DNA of 64,000 nt from a bacterium (GTDB lineage Bacteria > Myxococcota_A > Bradymonadia > UBA7976 > UBA1532). The stretch is from the NCBI GenBank assembly GCA_030426085.1, contig JAUHYW010000018.1, positions 1-64,000 of the forward strand, given 5' to 3'. Made by a program: the position numbers and the translations under genes. The notes beneath the pieces were generated by a model, which did not search any database, was not told where the DNA came from, and saw only the letters and a list, made by a program, of their open reading frames with translations. This document shows positions 30,343 to 38,109 of this stretch, in pieces. Every line of letters starts with the position of its first letter. Position 1 is the stretch's first letter.

Positions 30343-31281
30343 ATGACTCGATCCATGCGATGCCCGCCCGCCCGATGGCTGCCCGCCCTGATGCTCGGCG
30401 TGTATCTGCTCGGGCCCGCGCCGGCCGCGGCCGAGCTGCGGGTGGTCGCGACCCTGCCCGACCTCGCGGCGCTGGCCGCGGCGGTCGGTGGCGACGACGT
30501 CGAGGTGACCGCCCTCGCGCCGCCCAACCAGGACCCGCACTACGTCGACCCGCGGCCGAACCTGATCCTGCCGCTCAACCGGGCCGATCTGCTGATCGTC
30601 AACGGCCTCGAGCTCGAGGTGGGCTGGCTGCCCCCGTTGCAGGTCGCCGCCCGCAACGGCCGCATCCAGGCCGGGGGGTCGGGCTACTTCGACGCCTCGG
30701 CGGTCGTGCGCCGCCTGGAGGTGCCCACCGGCAAGATCGACCGGGCGATGGGCGACGTGCACCCCGGCGGCAACCCGCACTTCCTCTACGATCCGCGGCA
30801 GGCGCGGCGGGTCGTGGCCGCGCTCGCGGCCCACATGGGCCGGCTCGATCCGGGCAACGCCGCCGACTACGCCCGCCGGGCGGCCGCGTTCGACGCCCGG
30901 CTGGCGGCGCTCGCCGGGCGGCAGGCGGCCCGCTTCGGGGCGCTGTCGGCGGCGCAGCGCCGGGTCGTCACCTATCACGCGTCGCTGACCTACCTGTTCG
31001 ACTGGCTCGACGTCGAGGCCGTGCAGACCGTCGAGCCGCGGCCGGGCATCCCGCCGACGCCGGCCCACACCGCGCAGGTGCTGTCGACGATGAAGGCCCG
31101 GGACGTGCGGCGGGTGGTGCAGGAGAGCTTCTACCCCCGCAAGACGAGCGAGACGCTGGCCCGGCTGGTGGATGGCGCGGTCGTCGTGCTGCCCGGCAGC
31201 ACCCGCTTCGACGAGGGCGAAGGCTACCTGACTCATATGAACGACATCGCGGAGCGACTGTATGACGCCTTGGCGAAGTGA
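30343..31281 (+). CDS. znuA: ZnuA-like periplasmic metal-binding protein
   Basis: A 312-aa protein with a Sec signal ending PAAAE. It is a cluster A-I solute-binding protein with metal ligands H66 (QDPHYVDPRP), H146 (GNPHFLYDP, H140 nearby) and H212 (TYHASLTYLF), and an acidic ligand near FDEGEGYLTH. Zn(II) or Mn(II) binding is expected. It lacks the long His-loop of some ZnuA proteins. GAGGAGGG precedes the ATG. No ZnuB permease or ZnuC ATPase lies nearby, so the transporter must be encoded elsewhere or the protein acts alone. Its end overlaps the next gene by 20 nt. Confidence 0.88.
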   Translation: MTRSMRCPPARWLPALMLGVYLLGPAPAAAELRVVATLPDLAALAAAVGGDDVEVTALAPPNQDPHYVDPRPNLILPLNRADLLIVNGLELEVGWLPPLQVAARNGRIQAGGSGYFDASAVVRRLEVPTGKIDRAMGDVHPGGNPHFLYDPRQARRVVAALAAHMGRLDPGNAADYARRAAAFDARLAALAGRQAARFGALSAAQRRVVTYHASLTYLFDWLDVEAVQTVEPRPGIPPTPAHTAQVLSTMKARDVRRVVQESFYPRKTSETLARLVDGAVVVLPGSTRFDEGEGYLTHMNDIAERLYDALAK

Positions 31282-32029
31282 ACCCGCGGCGAAGATCCAT
31301 CCGGCGGCCCTGCTGGCCGCGCTGCTGACCGCGCTCGCGGGCTGCGCCTTCGACGACGGCGAGCCGTGGGGCGCGGTGCACGTCGAGCTGACCGCCAGCG
31401 CCCCCGAGACGCTGCGCACCGCCGACGGGCGCTCGGTCGAGATCGACCGGCTCGAGCTGGCGACCGACGCCGTCCTCTTGTTCGCTGGCGCGTCCTCGGC
31501 CAGCGCGGCCTTCGACCCCGCCGACCCGCCCGAGGGCTGCACCCTGTGCCACGGCGGCCACTGCCACTGCGGCGACGCGCTGGTCGACTACGAGGATCTG
31601 GCCGCGCGCGTCGCCGGGGCCGGAGACGACGCCGCCCCGGTCGCGGCGTTGTCGGCAGAAGGCCCGGCGGTCGCGCTCGGCGCCGAACCCCGGGGCGTGC
31701 CGCTCGTCGGCTGTGTCGGCGGGTGCCCGGTGCCTCGCGGCGCGCTGCGTCGGGTCGAGGTGCGGATCGTGGGCCTGCGCGCCGTCGGTCGGGTCGACGG
31801 GGCGTCGTTCGACCTCGAGCTGGCGCTCGACGCCGGGATCAGCGCCGGCACCGAGGTCGTCTTCGACCGCGGGCAGCCGGTCGACGCCACGCTGGACCTC
31901 GCCCTGACCCTGCCCGTCGAGCTGCTCGACGGCATCGACCCGGCCGCCCCGGCACCCGACGCGGCGGCCATATCGTCCGACAACCTGGCGACCTTCGCCC
32001 GACTCGCCGTCGACGTCCGGCGGCCCTGA
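31262..32029 (+). CDS. Lipoprotein with CxxC/His metal-binding cluster
   Basis: A 255-aa protein with lipobox ALAGC. The mature part contains CTLCHGGHCHCG (residues ~91-102), four Cys and three His, an apparent zinc site, and later GCVGGC. The remaining ~120 residues form a beta-rich domain without known relatives. The ATG at 31262 overlaps the ZnuA gene; co-transcription is certain from the overlap. It probably holds or hands over zinc at the outer membrane (inference). Confidence 0.82.
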   Translation: MTPWRSEPAAKIHPAALLAALLTALAGCAFDDGEPWGAVHVELTASAPETLRTADGRSVEIDRLELATDAVLLFAGASSASAAFDPADPPEGCTLCHGGHCHCGDALVDYEDLAARVAGAGDDAAPVAALSAEGPAVALGAEPRGVPLVGCVGGCPVPRGALRRVEVRIVGLRAVGRVDGASFDLELALDAGISAGTEVVFDRGQPVDATLDLALTLPVELLDGIDPAAPAPDAAAISSDNLATFARLAVDVRRP

Positions 32030-32044
32030 CCCCCTGGAGACACC

Positions 32045-32548
32045 GTGCGTACCCTGATCCGCCTGTTCATCTGTGGCCTCGTCGCCGTCGTCCTCGCCGC
32101 CTGCGATGACCACGATCACGACCACGAGCACGAGCACGAGCACGAAGACCCGACCGAGGAGGCCTGCGAGCACGCCGCCGACGGCCCGTTCCAGCCGGTG
32201 AACGCCGCCGAAGTCGACGCGGCGCCCGCCATCCAGAGCTATGAGCACACCCGGGTCGACATCACGCTGCTCGCCGGCGCGGACGGCAACGGGGGCAGCG
32301 TCTCGTTCAACGTGGTCGAGGCGGGGGATTACGTGTTCTTCCTCACCGACGACGTGCCGCTCGCTTTCGACGACGACAGCGGCGCCGTCGAGGTCGAAGA
32401 GACCGCGGTCGTCGACCTCTGCGACGCCGTCGCGGTGTCCCACACCGTCGAGCTGGCGCCAGGGGTGGTCACCCTCACCTTCGGGCCGACCGACGCCACC
32501 GAGGTCGGGCTGGTCTTCGAGATGGGCGGCGAGCACGACCACGAGTAG
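32045..32548 (+). CDS. His-rich zinc-binding lipoprotein
   Basis: A 167-aa protein with lipobox VVLAAC followed at once by a run of alternating Asp/His and Glu/His residues (DDHDHDHEHEHEHE), and a second GGEHDHE at the C-terminus. Alternating His binds zinc or other divalent metals strongly. The rest is a beta-sandwich-like domain (~residues 55-160). Start is GTG 32045, 15 bp behind the previous stop. It probably buffers zinc in the periplasm or at the surface. Confidence 0.85.
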   Translation: MRTLIRLFICGLVAVVLAACDDHDHDHEHEHEHEDPTEEACEHAADGPFQPVNAAEVDAAPAIQSYEHTRVDITLLAGADGNGGSVSFNVVEAGDYVFFLTDDVPLAFDDDSGAVEVEETAVVDLCDAVAVSHTVELAPGVVTLTFGPTDATEVGLVFEMGGEHDHE

Positions 32549-32562
32549 CCGACTCGCCTTTT

Positions 32563-32579
32563 TCGCAACTCGGTTGCAA
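32563..32579. promoter_or_regulatory. Candidate Fur/Zur-family box 1 before the COG0523 gene
   Basis: TCGCAA-N5-TTGCAA has the same spacing as the box at 29121. The core GCAAC-N3-GTTGC is a perfect dyad. It lies 64 bp before the GTPase ATG and 21 bp before box 2. Confidence 0.5.
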
Positions 32580-32595
32580 TAAGCTCCCGGACGAT

Positions 32596-32622
32596 CAAAG
32601 ATGCAACCCGATTGCATCTTTG
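32596..32622. promoter_or_regulatory. Candidate Fur/Zur-family box 2, perfect 11-bp inverted repeat
   Basis: Arms CAAAGATGCAA and TTGCATCTTTG are exact complements around a 5-bp spacer (32607-32611), centred on ATGCAA-N5-TTGCAT. It is the strongest operator-like dyad in the zinc cluster and lies 21 bp before the COG0523 GTPase start. Binding here would hide the ribosome site region or promoter of that operon. Confidence 0.65.
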
Positions 32623-32642
32623 CTGCCCACGGGAGGCTCTCG

Positions 32643-33863
32643 ATGACCGACCCCCGCCTGCCGGTGACCGTGCTCTCCGGCTTCCTCGGCGCTGGCAAGA
32701 CCACGCTGCTCAACCACGTCCTCAACAATCGCGAAGGCCGCCGGGTGGCGGTCATCGTCAACGACATGAGCGAGGTCAACATCGACGCCGCGCTCGTCGA
32801 GCGGGGCGGGGCGGCGCTCTCGCGCACCGAAGAGACGCTGGTCGAGATGTCGAACGGCTGCATCTGCTGCACCCTGCGCGACGATCTGCTGAGCGAGGTC
32901 GCCCGCCTCGCCGCCGACGGTCGCTTCGACTACCTGCTCATCGAGTCGACCGGCATCAGCGAGCCCATCCCGGTGGCCCAGACCTTCACCTTCACCGGTG
33001 AGGACGGGGTCAGCCTAGCCGACGTCGCCCGGCTCGACACCATGGTCACCGTCGTCGACGCCGCCGCCTTCATGCGGGACTACGCCGCCGCGGACAGCCT
33101 CGCGAGCCGGGGCGAGGCGCTCGGTGAGGGCGACACCCGCACCGTCACCGATCTGCTCGTCGATCAGGTCGAGTTCGCCGACGTCATCGTGCTCAACAAG
33201 CTCGACCTCGTCGACGAGGCCGGCGCCCGCCGGGTCGAGGGCGCGATCCGGGCGCTCAACCCGGGCGCGGCGATCGTGCCCACGGTGAAGGGGGCCGCGC
33301 CGCTCGACGCCGTGCTCGACACCGGGCGCTTCGACTACGAGAAGGCGGCGTCGTCCGCCGGCTGGATCCGCGAGCTGGCGGGGGAGCACACCCCCGAGAC
33401 CGAAGAGTACGGGATCAAGAGCTTCGTCTACGCCGAGCGCCGGCCGTTCGACGCCGCGCGGCTGCACGCCTTCTTCCACGCCGACGACCGCCGCTGGGGG
33501 CGGGTGCTGCGCTCGAAGGGCTTCTTCTGGATCGCCGCCGACGACCGGCTGGCCTACGCCTGGGCCCAGGCCGGCGGCATCGCCTCGTACTCGGTGGCCG
33601 GGACCTGGTGGGCCGCGACGCCCCGCGAGCACTGGGGCCACCCCGACGGCCAGCGCCCGGACCAGCGGCCCGACTGGCACCCGCGCTACGGCGATCGGTG
33701 TCAGCAGCTCGTCTTCATCGGCCAGGACCTCGACGAGCCCGCCATCCGGGCCGCGCTCGACGCGTGCCTGCTCGACCCGGCCCTCGACGCCGCCGGCCCC
33801 GAGGCCTGGCGGGCCCGGCCCAACCCGTTCCCCGGCCCATCGCAGGCCGAGGCCGCGGCCTGA
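32643..33863 (+). CDS. COG0523/CobW-family zinc metallochaperone GTPase
   Basis: A 406-aa G3E GTPase. The Walker A is GFLGAGKTT (K19), the metal motif is GCICCTLR (C73, C75, C76), the switch segment is ESTGISEP and the G4 motif is NKLD. The C-terminal CobW_C domain includes [13 protein letters not shown]. The family delivers Zn to client enzymes under zinc starvation; some members are Zur-regulated. The ATG at 32643 has GGGAGG 8 nt upstream; an earlier in-frame ATG at 32601 lies inside the operator and is unlikely. It probably works with the other zinc genes here. Confidence 0.92.
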   Translation: MTDPRLPVTVLSGFLGAGKTTLLNHVLNNREGRRVAVIVNDMSEVNIDAALVERGGAALSRTEETLVEMSNGCICCTLRDDLLSEVARLAADGRFDYLLIESTGISEPIPVAQTFTFTGEDGVSLADVARLDTMVTVVDAAAFMRDYAAADSLASRGEALGEGDTRTVTDLLVDQVEFADVIVLNKLDLVDEAGARRVEGAIRALNPGAAIVPTVKGAAPLDAVLDTGRFDYEKAASSAGWIRELAGEHTPETEEYGIKSFVYAERRPFDAARLHAFFHADDRRWGRVLRSKGFFWIAADDRLAYAWAQAGGIASYSVAGTWWAATPREHWGHPDGQRPDQRPDWHPRYGDRCQQLVFIGQDLDEPAIRAALDACLLDPALDAAGPEAWRARPNPFPGPSQAEAAA

Positions 33864-33884
33864 CCCGGTCCAGGAGGTCCACCG

Positions 33885-34259
33885 ATGAGCCGGATCGATC
33901 GGGTCGGCGTCCTGGCCAGCGGCGCCTGCGCCGCGCATTGCGCCCTCAGCGCGCTGCTGCCCGGCGCGTTGTCGGCCGTGGGGCTGACGCTGTTGCTGGG
34001 CCACGAGGCCGAGTGGGCCTTGACCCTGGCGGCGGTCGCGTTCGCCGGCGCGGCCCTCGTCATCGGATGGCGCCGCCACCGCTCGATACTCGCCGCGGGC
34101 GGCCTCGCGCTCGGCATCGCAGGCCTGATCGCCGCCCGCTTCGTCGAAGAGGCGGGGAACCACGGCTCGGGGCTGACCCTCGCGCTCACCGGGGGGGCGG
34201 TGCTCGTCGCTGCGCACATCGCCAACATCCGCGCCGCTCGGCGCGCGGCGATGCCATGA
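33885..34259 (+). CDS. MerC-like membrane protein
   Basis: A 124-aa inner-membrane protein with four hydrophobic segments. The first contains GACAAHCALSAL, with two Cys and a His, matching the metal-binding N-terminus of MerC-domain proteins. MerC itself imports Hg(II); homologues outside mer operons are often Zur-linked and may handle zinc. It sits 21 bp after the COG0523 gene with AGGAGG before the ATG and overlaps the next start (ATGA). Confidence 0.75.
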   Translation: MSRIDRVGVLASGACAAHCALSALLPGALSAVGLTLLLGHEAEWALTLAAVAFAGAALVIGWRRHRSILAAGGLALGIAGLIAARFVEEAGNHGSGLTLALTGGAVLVAAHIANIRAARRAAMP

Positions 34260-35428
34260 CGCTCGACTGGCTCATCATCGGCGGTGGCATCCACGGGGTG
34301 CACCTGGCGATCCAACTGATTCGAGGAGCCGGCATCCCGGCCGATCGACTCGCGATCGTCGATGGTCACCCCCGCCTGCTCGCCCGCTGGCGGGCGTGCA
34401 CCGCGAACACCGGTATGACCCACCTGCGCTCGTCGCTGGTGCATCACCTCGATCCCGACCCGTGGGCTCTCAAGCGCTTCGGCGCGCGCAATCGGCGGCT
34501 GGGCGGCTTCGCGCCGCCGTACGACCGGCCGGCGCTGACGCTGTTCGACGGGCACTGCGATGCGCTGATCGAGCGCTATGGGCTGGCCGGTCGGCATCGG
34601 GTCGATCGGGTCGAGGCGCTCGCGCTCGGCGAGGATGGCGTGCGGGCGACGCTGGCGTCCGGCGAGGCGGTCAGCGCGCGCTTCGGGCTGCTCGCGCTCG
34701 GCGCGAGCGAGCGCACCCACTGGCCGGCCTGGGCCCTCGCTGCGCGGGCCGCCGGCGCCCCGATCGAGCATGTCTTCGATCCCGACGTCCGGCTCGACGC
34801 GGCGCAGCCCGGGCGGCTCGCCGTCATCGGGGGCGGGATCACCGCCGCGCAGCTCGCCAACCGCTTCGCCGGCGAGCGTCAGGTGCACCTGATCACCCGG
34901 CACCCGCTGCGCCAGCACCAGTTCGACAGCGATCCCGGCTGGGTCGGGCCGCGTCACCTCGAGGGCTTCGCCCGCGTCGCCGACCCCGACGCCCGGCGGC
35001 GGATCATCACCGCCGCCCGCCACCGGGGCTCGATCCCGCCCGGGACCCGGCGCCGGCTGGCGCGGCTGTGTGATCGGGGGGGCGTCACGCTGCACGTCGC
35101 CGAGGTCTCCGACGCCCGGCCGCTCGACGGGGGCCTCCGGCTGACCGTCGGGGGTCAGCCGCTCGACGTCGACCGGGTGCTGCTGGCGACCGGCTTCGCT
35201 GGCGGACGCCCAGGGGGCGCGCTCGTCGACGGACTCGCCGCGGATGGGCTGCCCTGCGCGGCCTGTGGCTTCCCGATCGTCGACACCCACCTGAGGTGGC
35301 ACCCGCGCCTCTTCGTCAGCGGGCCGCTCGCCGAGCTCGAGATCGGCCCCGCCGCCCGCAACATCGTCGGCGCTCGCCTCGCGGCCCGGCGCATCGTGCC
35401 CTGGGCCAGTCATCACCGCGCCGGTTGA
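34256..35428 (+). CDS. FAD/NAD(P)-binding oxidoreductase
   Basis: A 390-aa protein with a first dinucleotide-binding motif at the N-terminus (LIIGGGIHGVHLA) and a second in the middle (LAVIGGGITAAQLA), typical of two-nucleotide flavoproteins. The N-terminal part with HLRSSLVHHLDPDP and a C-terminal ATG-like motif LATGFAGGRPGG fits the lysine/ornithine N-monooxygenase-like FAD proteins. A CAACG cluster (residues ~336-340) may bind metal. It is cytoplasmic and coupled to the MerC-like gene. The substrate is unknown; a redox link to zinc-thiol chemistry is speculative. Confidence 0.8.
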   Translation: MTLDWLIIGGGIHGVHLAIQLIRGAGIPADRLAIVDGHPRLLARWRACTANTGMTHLRSSLVHHLDPDPWALKRFGARNRRLGGFAPPYDRPALTLFDGHCDALIERYGLAGRHRVDRVEALALGEDGVRATLASGEAVSARFGLLALGASERTHWPAWALAARAAGAPIEHVFDPDVRLDAAQPGRLAVIGGGITAAQLANRFAGERQVHLITRHPLRQHQFDSDPGWVGPRHLEGFARVADPDARRRIITAARHRGSIPPGTRRRLARLCDRGGVTLHVAEVSDARPLDGGLRLTVGGQPLDVDRVLLATGFAGGRPGGALVDGLAADGLPCAACGFPIVDTHLRWHPRLFVSGPLAELEIGPAARNIVGARLAARRIVPWASHHRAG

Positions 35429-35456
35429 ACGCGGCGCGCATCACATCGAGGACGTC

Positions 35457-36284
35457 ATGAGACGCATCGCACTCTCGCTCGCTCTCCTGCTGTCGGCCTG
35501 TGGCGTCGAGGACTCCGCCGACGCGCCGCCATGCGGCGGACACGGTGAGCCGCACGGCGACCACTGCCACTGCGACGAAGGCTACGCGCCGGCGCCGGGC
35601 GATCCGCACGCATGCGTCCCGGAAGAGCCCGAGCCCGAACCGGCGCCCGAGCCCGAGCCCGAACCGGCGCCCGAGCCAGAGCCCGAGCCGACGCCCGAAC
35701 CCGAGCCGGCGCCCGAGCCCGAGCCCGAGCCCGAGCCCGAAGTGGATCTGAGCGGGGCCGACGTCGGCGCCCGGACACTGACCGACCACGAAGGGCAGCG
35801 GGTGTGGCTGCTCGACGCGCGCGCGGGCAGCCATCACCTGCGCATCGAGAACTACGCGGCGTTCGGCGGCCCGTCGGCGCCCGGGCGCCACCCGATCGAC
35901 GTGGCCGAAGCCGACTACGCGAGCTGCGGCCTGTGCCTCGTCCTGCACACCGGCTGCGCCGGAGCCGAGGGCCCCTGCGACACCACCTGGATGCCGGTGC
36001 CCGGCAGCGGCGCCGTCGAGTTGACGGCGCTGGGCGTCGCCGAGGGCGAGCCGCTCGCCGGTCGGGTCGAGGGCCTGCGATTTCGGGAGGTCGCCATCGA
36101 CCCCGACACCTACGCGACCACCGTCGCGCCCGGCGGCCGCGAGGTCGACCTCGTCGACTGGGCGTTCGACGTGACGCTCGACGTGGAGTGCAGCGGCCAC
36201 GGGCACCTGCACGGCGACACCTGCCACTGTGACGCGGGCTATCGGACCGACCCCGACGATCCCGGTCGTTGCGTACCCGAATGA
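35457..36284 (+). CDS. Lipoprotein with two His-rich EGF-like modules and PEPE linker
   Basis: A 275-aa protein. Lipobox LLSAC. The N-terminal module CGGHGEPHGDHCHCDEGY resembles an EGF fold whose loop is filled with His. A Pro-Glu linker of about 40 residues follows, then a domain of ~130 residues. A C-terminal twin module CSGHGHLHGDTCHCDAGY closes the protein. Both modules contain several His plus Cys, so metal binding is likely in this zinc cluster. I know no family with this exact layout. It overlaps the next start by ATGA. Confidence 0.82.
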   Translation: MRRIALSLALLLSACGVEDSADAPPCGGHGEPHGDHCHCDEGYAPAPGDPHACVPEEPEPEPAPEPEPEPAPEPEPEPTPEPEPAPEPEPEPEPEVDLSGADVGARTLTDHEGQRVWLLDARAGSHHLRIENYAAFGGPSAPGRHPIDVAEADYASCGLCLVLHTGCAGAEGPCDTTWMPVPGSGAVELTALGVAEGEPLAGRVEGLRFREVAIDPDTYATTVAPGGREVDLVDWAFDVTLDVECSGHGHLHGDTCHCDAGYRTDPDDPGRCVPE

Positions 36285-36994
36285 GCGGACGCGATCCGGA
36301 GCAGACCGCGGGCGGCGCGGTGCGGCGGGTGCATGTCATCTGCGGCGCTGTCGCGGTCGTCGGCGGCGTGATCAACGCCGTGTCTGATCTGATGCTGCGC
36401 TCGGGGCCCGTCAGCGGGGCGGACATCACCCATGCCTACATGGCGACGATGCCCTACGAGCAGACTCTGGCGGGCGCGTTGCTCGGGGCGGCCGTCGGCG
36501 TCCCCATGTGGCTGGCGGCGCTGGTGCCGCTGTACGCGTTGCTCCGCCCGGCCGGCGTCTGGCGGTGCGCCGCGACGGTCGCGTCGCTGGGCTATCTCTT
36601 CGTCGTCACGGGCACCTACCACGGCGTCTACGCGCTGTATGCCTCCAGCCACCAGCTCGCATCGCAGGGCGCCGAGGCGGCGCGCCTCGCGGCGACGCTG
36701 CTCGAGCAGAACGCGGCGTTCGAGGCGTGGCTGGGCGGCGCGTGGTTCGTGGGGGCGGCCCTGAGCTCGGTGGGGTTCGCCGCCGCCGTGCTCGGCGGGC
36801 GGACCGCGCTGCCGCGGTGGAGCCTGCTCGTCGCGCCCGCCGCGAGCATCGTCGCGTCGCTGGCGAGCGCCCGGTTGCCGGCGCCCGTCGGCGGCTACAT
36901 CCGGCCCATGGCCGGTTCGCTGGTGTTCACGGCGCTCTTCGTCGTCATCACCTGGACCTGCTGGCGGGCCCGTTCACCGGTGGAGGCCCGATGA
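36281..36994 (+). CDS. Multi-pass membrane protein, DUF6796-like
   Basis: A 237-aa protein with about six hydrophobic segments (for example VHVICGAVAVVGGVINAV, VGVPMWLAALVPLYALL and VFTALFVVITWTCW) and a conserved TGTYHGVYALYASSHQL loop. The layout resembles the DUF6796 family, of unknown function. It is translationally coupled on both sides (ATGA at each end), so it belongs to the zinc-cluster operon. The transported substrate, if any, is unknown. Confidence 0.7.
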   Translation: MSGRDPEQTAGGAVRRVHVICGAVAVVGGVINAVSDLMLRSGPVSGADITHAYMATMPYEQTLAGALLGAAVGVPMWLAALVPLYALLRPAGVWRCAATVASLGYLFVVTGTYHGVYALYASSHQLASQGAEAARLAATLLEQNAAFEAWLGGAWFVGAALSSVGFAAAVLGGRTALPRWSLLVAPAASIVASLASARLPAPVGGYIRPMAGSLVFTALFVVITWTCWRARSPVEAR

Positions 36995-38088
36995 GCCGAT
37001 CCCATGATGATCTTCCCCGCGCGCTGCGCCATCCGATCCCGGGTGTCACCCGCCGCGATTGTCTGAAGACCACCGCCGCGCTGGCGGCGACCGCGCTCGC
37101 CTCTGGCTGCGGGGCCTCCCCGAGCGCGACCCACTCCGCGGCCCGGACCGCGAACCATCGGAGCATGGACATGACATACGACGCGATCATCGTCGGCGGC
37201 GGCCCGGGTGGCCTCGCCGCTGCGCTCACCCTCGGGCGGGCCTGCCGCGAGGTCTTGCTGTGCGACGCGGGCACCCCCCGCAACGCCGCGGCGACCCACA
37301 TCCACAACTTCGTCACCCGCGACGGCACGCCCCCCGCCGAGTTCCGGCAGATCGGCCGGGCCCAGCTCGCGCCCTACACCACGGTCGAGGTGCGGGACAC
37401 TCGGGTCGAGGCCATCGACGGCGAGCCCGGCGCCTTCGAGGTGAAGACCGCCGCGGGTTTGGTGCGGGCCCGCCGGGTCGTGCTCGCGACCGGCATGATC
37501 GACGGGACGATCGACATCCCGGGCTTCGCCGAGGCGTGGGGGGGCTCGATCTTCCAGTGCCCCTACTGCCATGGCTGGGAGGTGCGCGGGCGCCGCTGGG
37601 GCTACCTGACGCTCGGGCTGGAAGGCATCCAGCATGGCTTCCCGGCCATGCTGCGGGGCTGGAGCGAGGACGTCGTCGTCTTCACCCACGCGGCCGTCGA
37701 CGTGCCCGCCGAGCAGGCCGAGGCGCTGAGCCGCGCGGGCGTCCGGATCGAGCCCCGGCCGATCGCGAAGCTGGTGCACGAGAAGGGGCGCATGACCCAT
37801 GTCGAGTTCACCGATGGCAGCCGCATGGCGCTCGAGGTGCTCTACGCCCACCCCCCGCAGCGGCAGGTCGGCGTCGTCGACCGACTCGGGCTCGAGCTCG
37901 ATCCCATGGGCTTCGTGAAGGTCGATCCGATGACCCGGCAGACCTCGCGGGCCGGGATCTACGCCGCCGGCGATCTGACCAGCCGGGCCCAGGGCGCGAT
38001 CTTCGCCGCGGCGACGGGCTCGCACGCGGCGGCCATGCTCAACCACGACCTCAGCATGGCTGCGCTGCGCGACACCGCGGCGCCGTGA
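36991..38088 (+). CDS. Exported thioredoxin-reductase-like flavoprotein
   Basis: A 365-aa protein. Residues 1-41 contain a twin-arginine motif (TRRDCLKTT), a hydrophobic stretch and a lipobox-like ASGC, so export by Tat and lipidation is predicted. From residue 62 it is a TrxR-like enzyme: FAD motif IIVGGGPGGLA, redox pair CPYC (C190, C193), and GIYAAGDL near the end. Alternative internal starts at 37166/37172 would give a cytoplasmic form. Normal TrxR is cytosolic, so a Tat leader would be a notable feature. An NADPH source outside the membrane is unclear. Confidence 0.85.
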   Translation: MSRSHDDLPRALRHPIPGVTRRDCLKTTAALAATALASGCGASPSATHSAARTANHRSMDMTYDAIIVGGGPGGLAAALTLGRACREVLLCDAGTPRNAAATHIHNFVTRDGTPPAEFRQIGRAQLAPYTTVEVRDTRVEAIDGEPGAFEVKTAAGLVRARRVVLATGMIDGTIDIPGFAEAWGGSIFQCPYCHGWEVRGRRWGYLTLGLEGIQHGFPAMLRGWSEDVVVFTHAAVDVPAEQAEALSRAGVRIEPRPIAKLVHEKGRMTHVEFTDGSRMALEVLYAHPPQRQVGVVDRLGLELDPMGFVKVDPMTRQTSRAGIYAAGDLTSRAQGAIFAAATGSHAAAMLNHDLSMAALRDTAAP

Positions 38089-38109
38089 GCGCCCGCCAAC
38101 GCCCCGCGA

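Noticed and set aside
32601-32642. Upstream ATG start for the COG0523 GTPase
   Set aside because: It lies inside the perfect inverted repeat, lacks a ribosome site and adds residues not typical of the family; ATG 32643 has GGGAGG.
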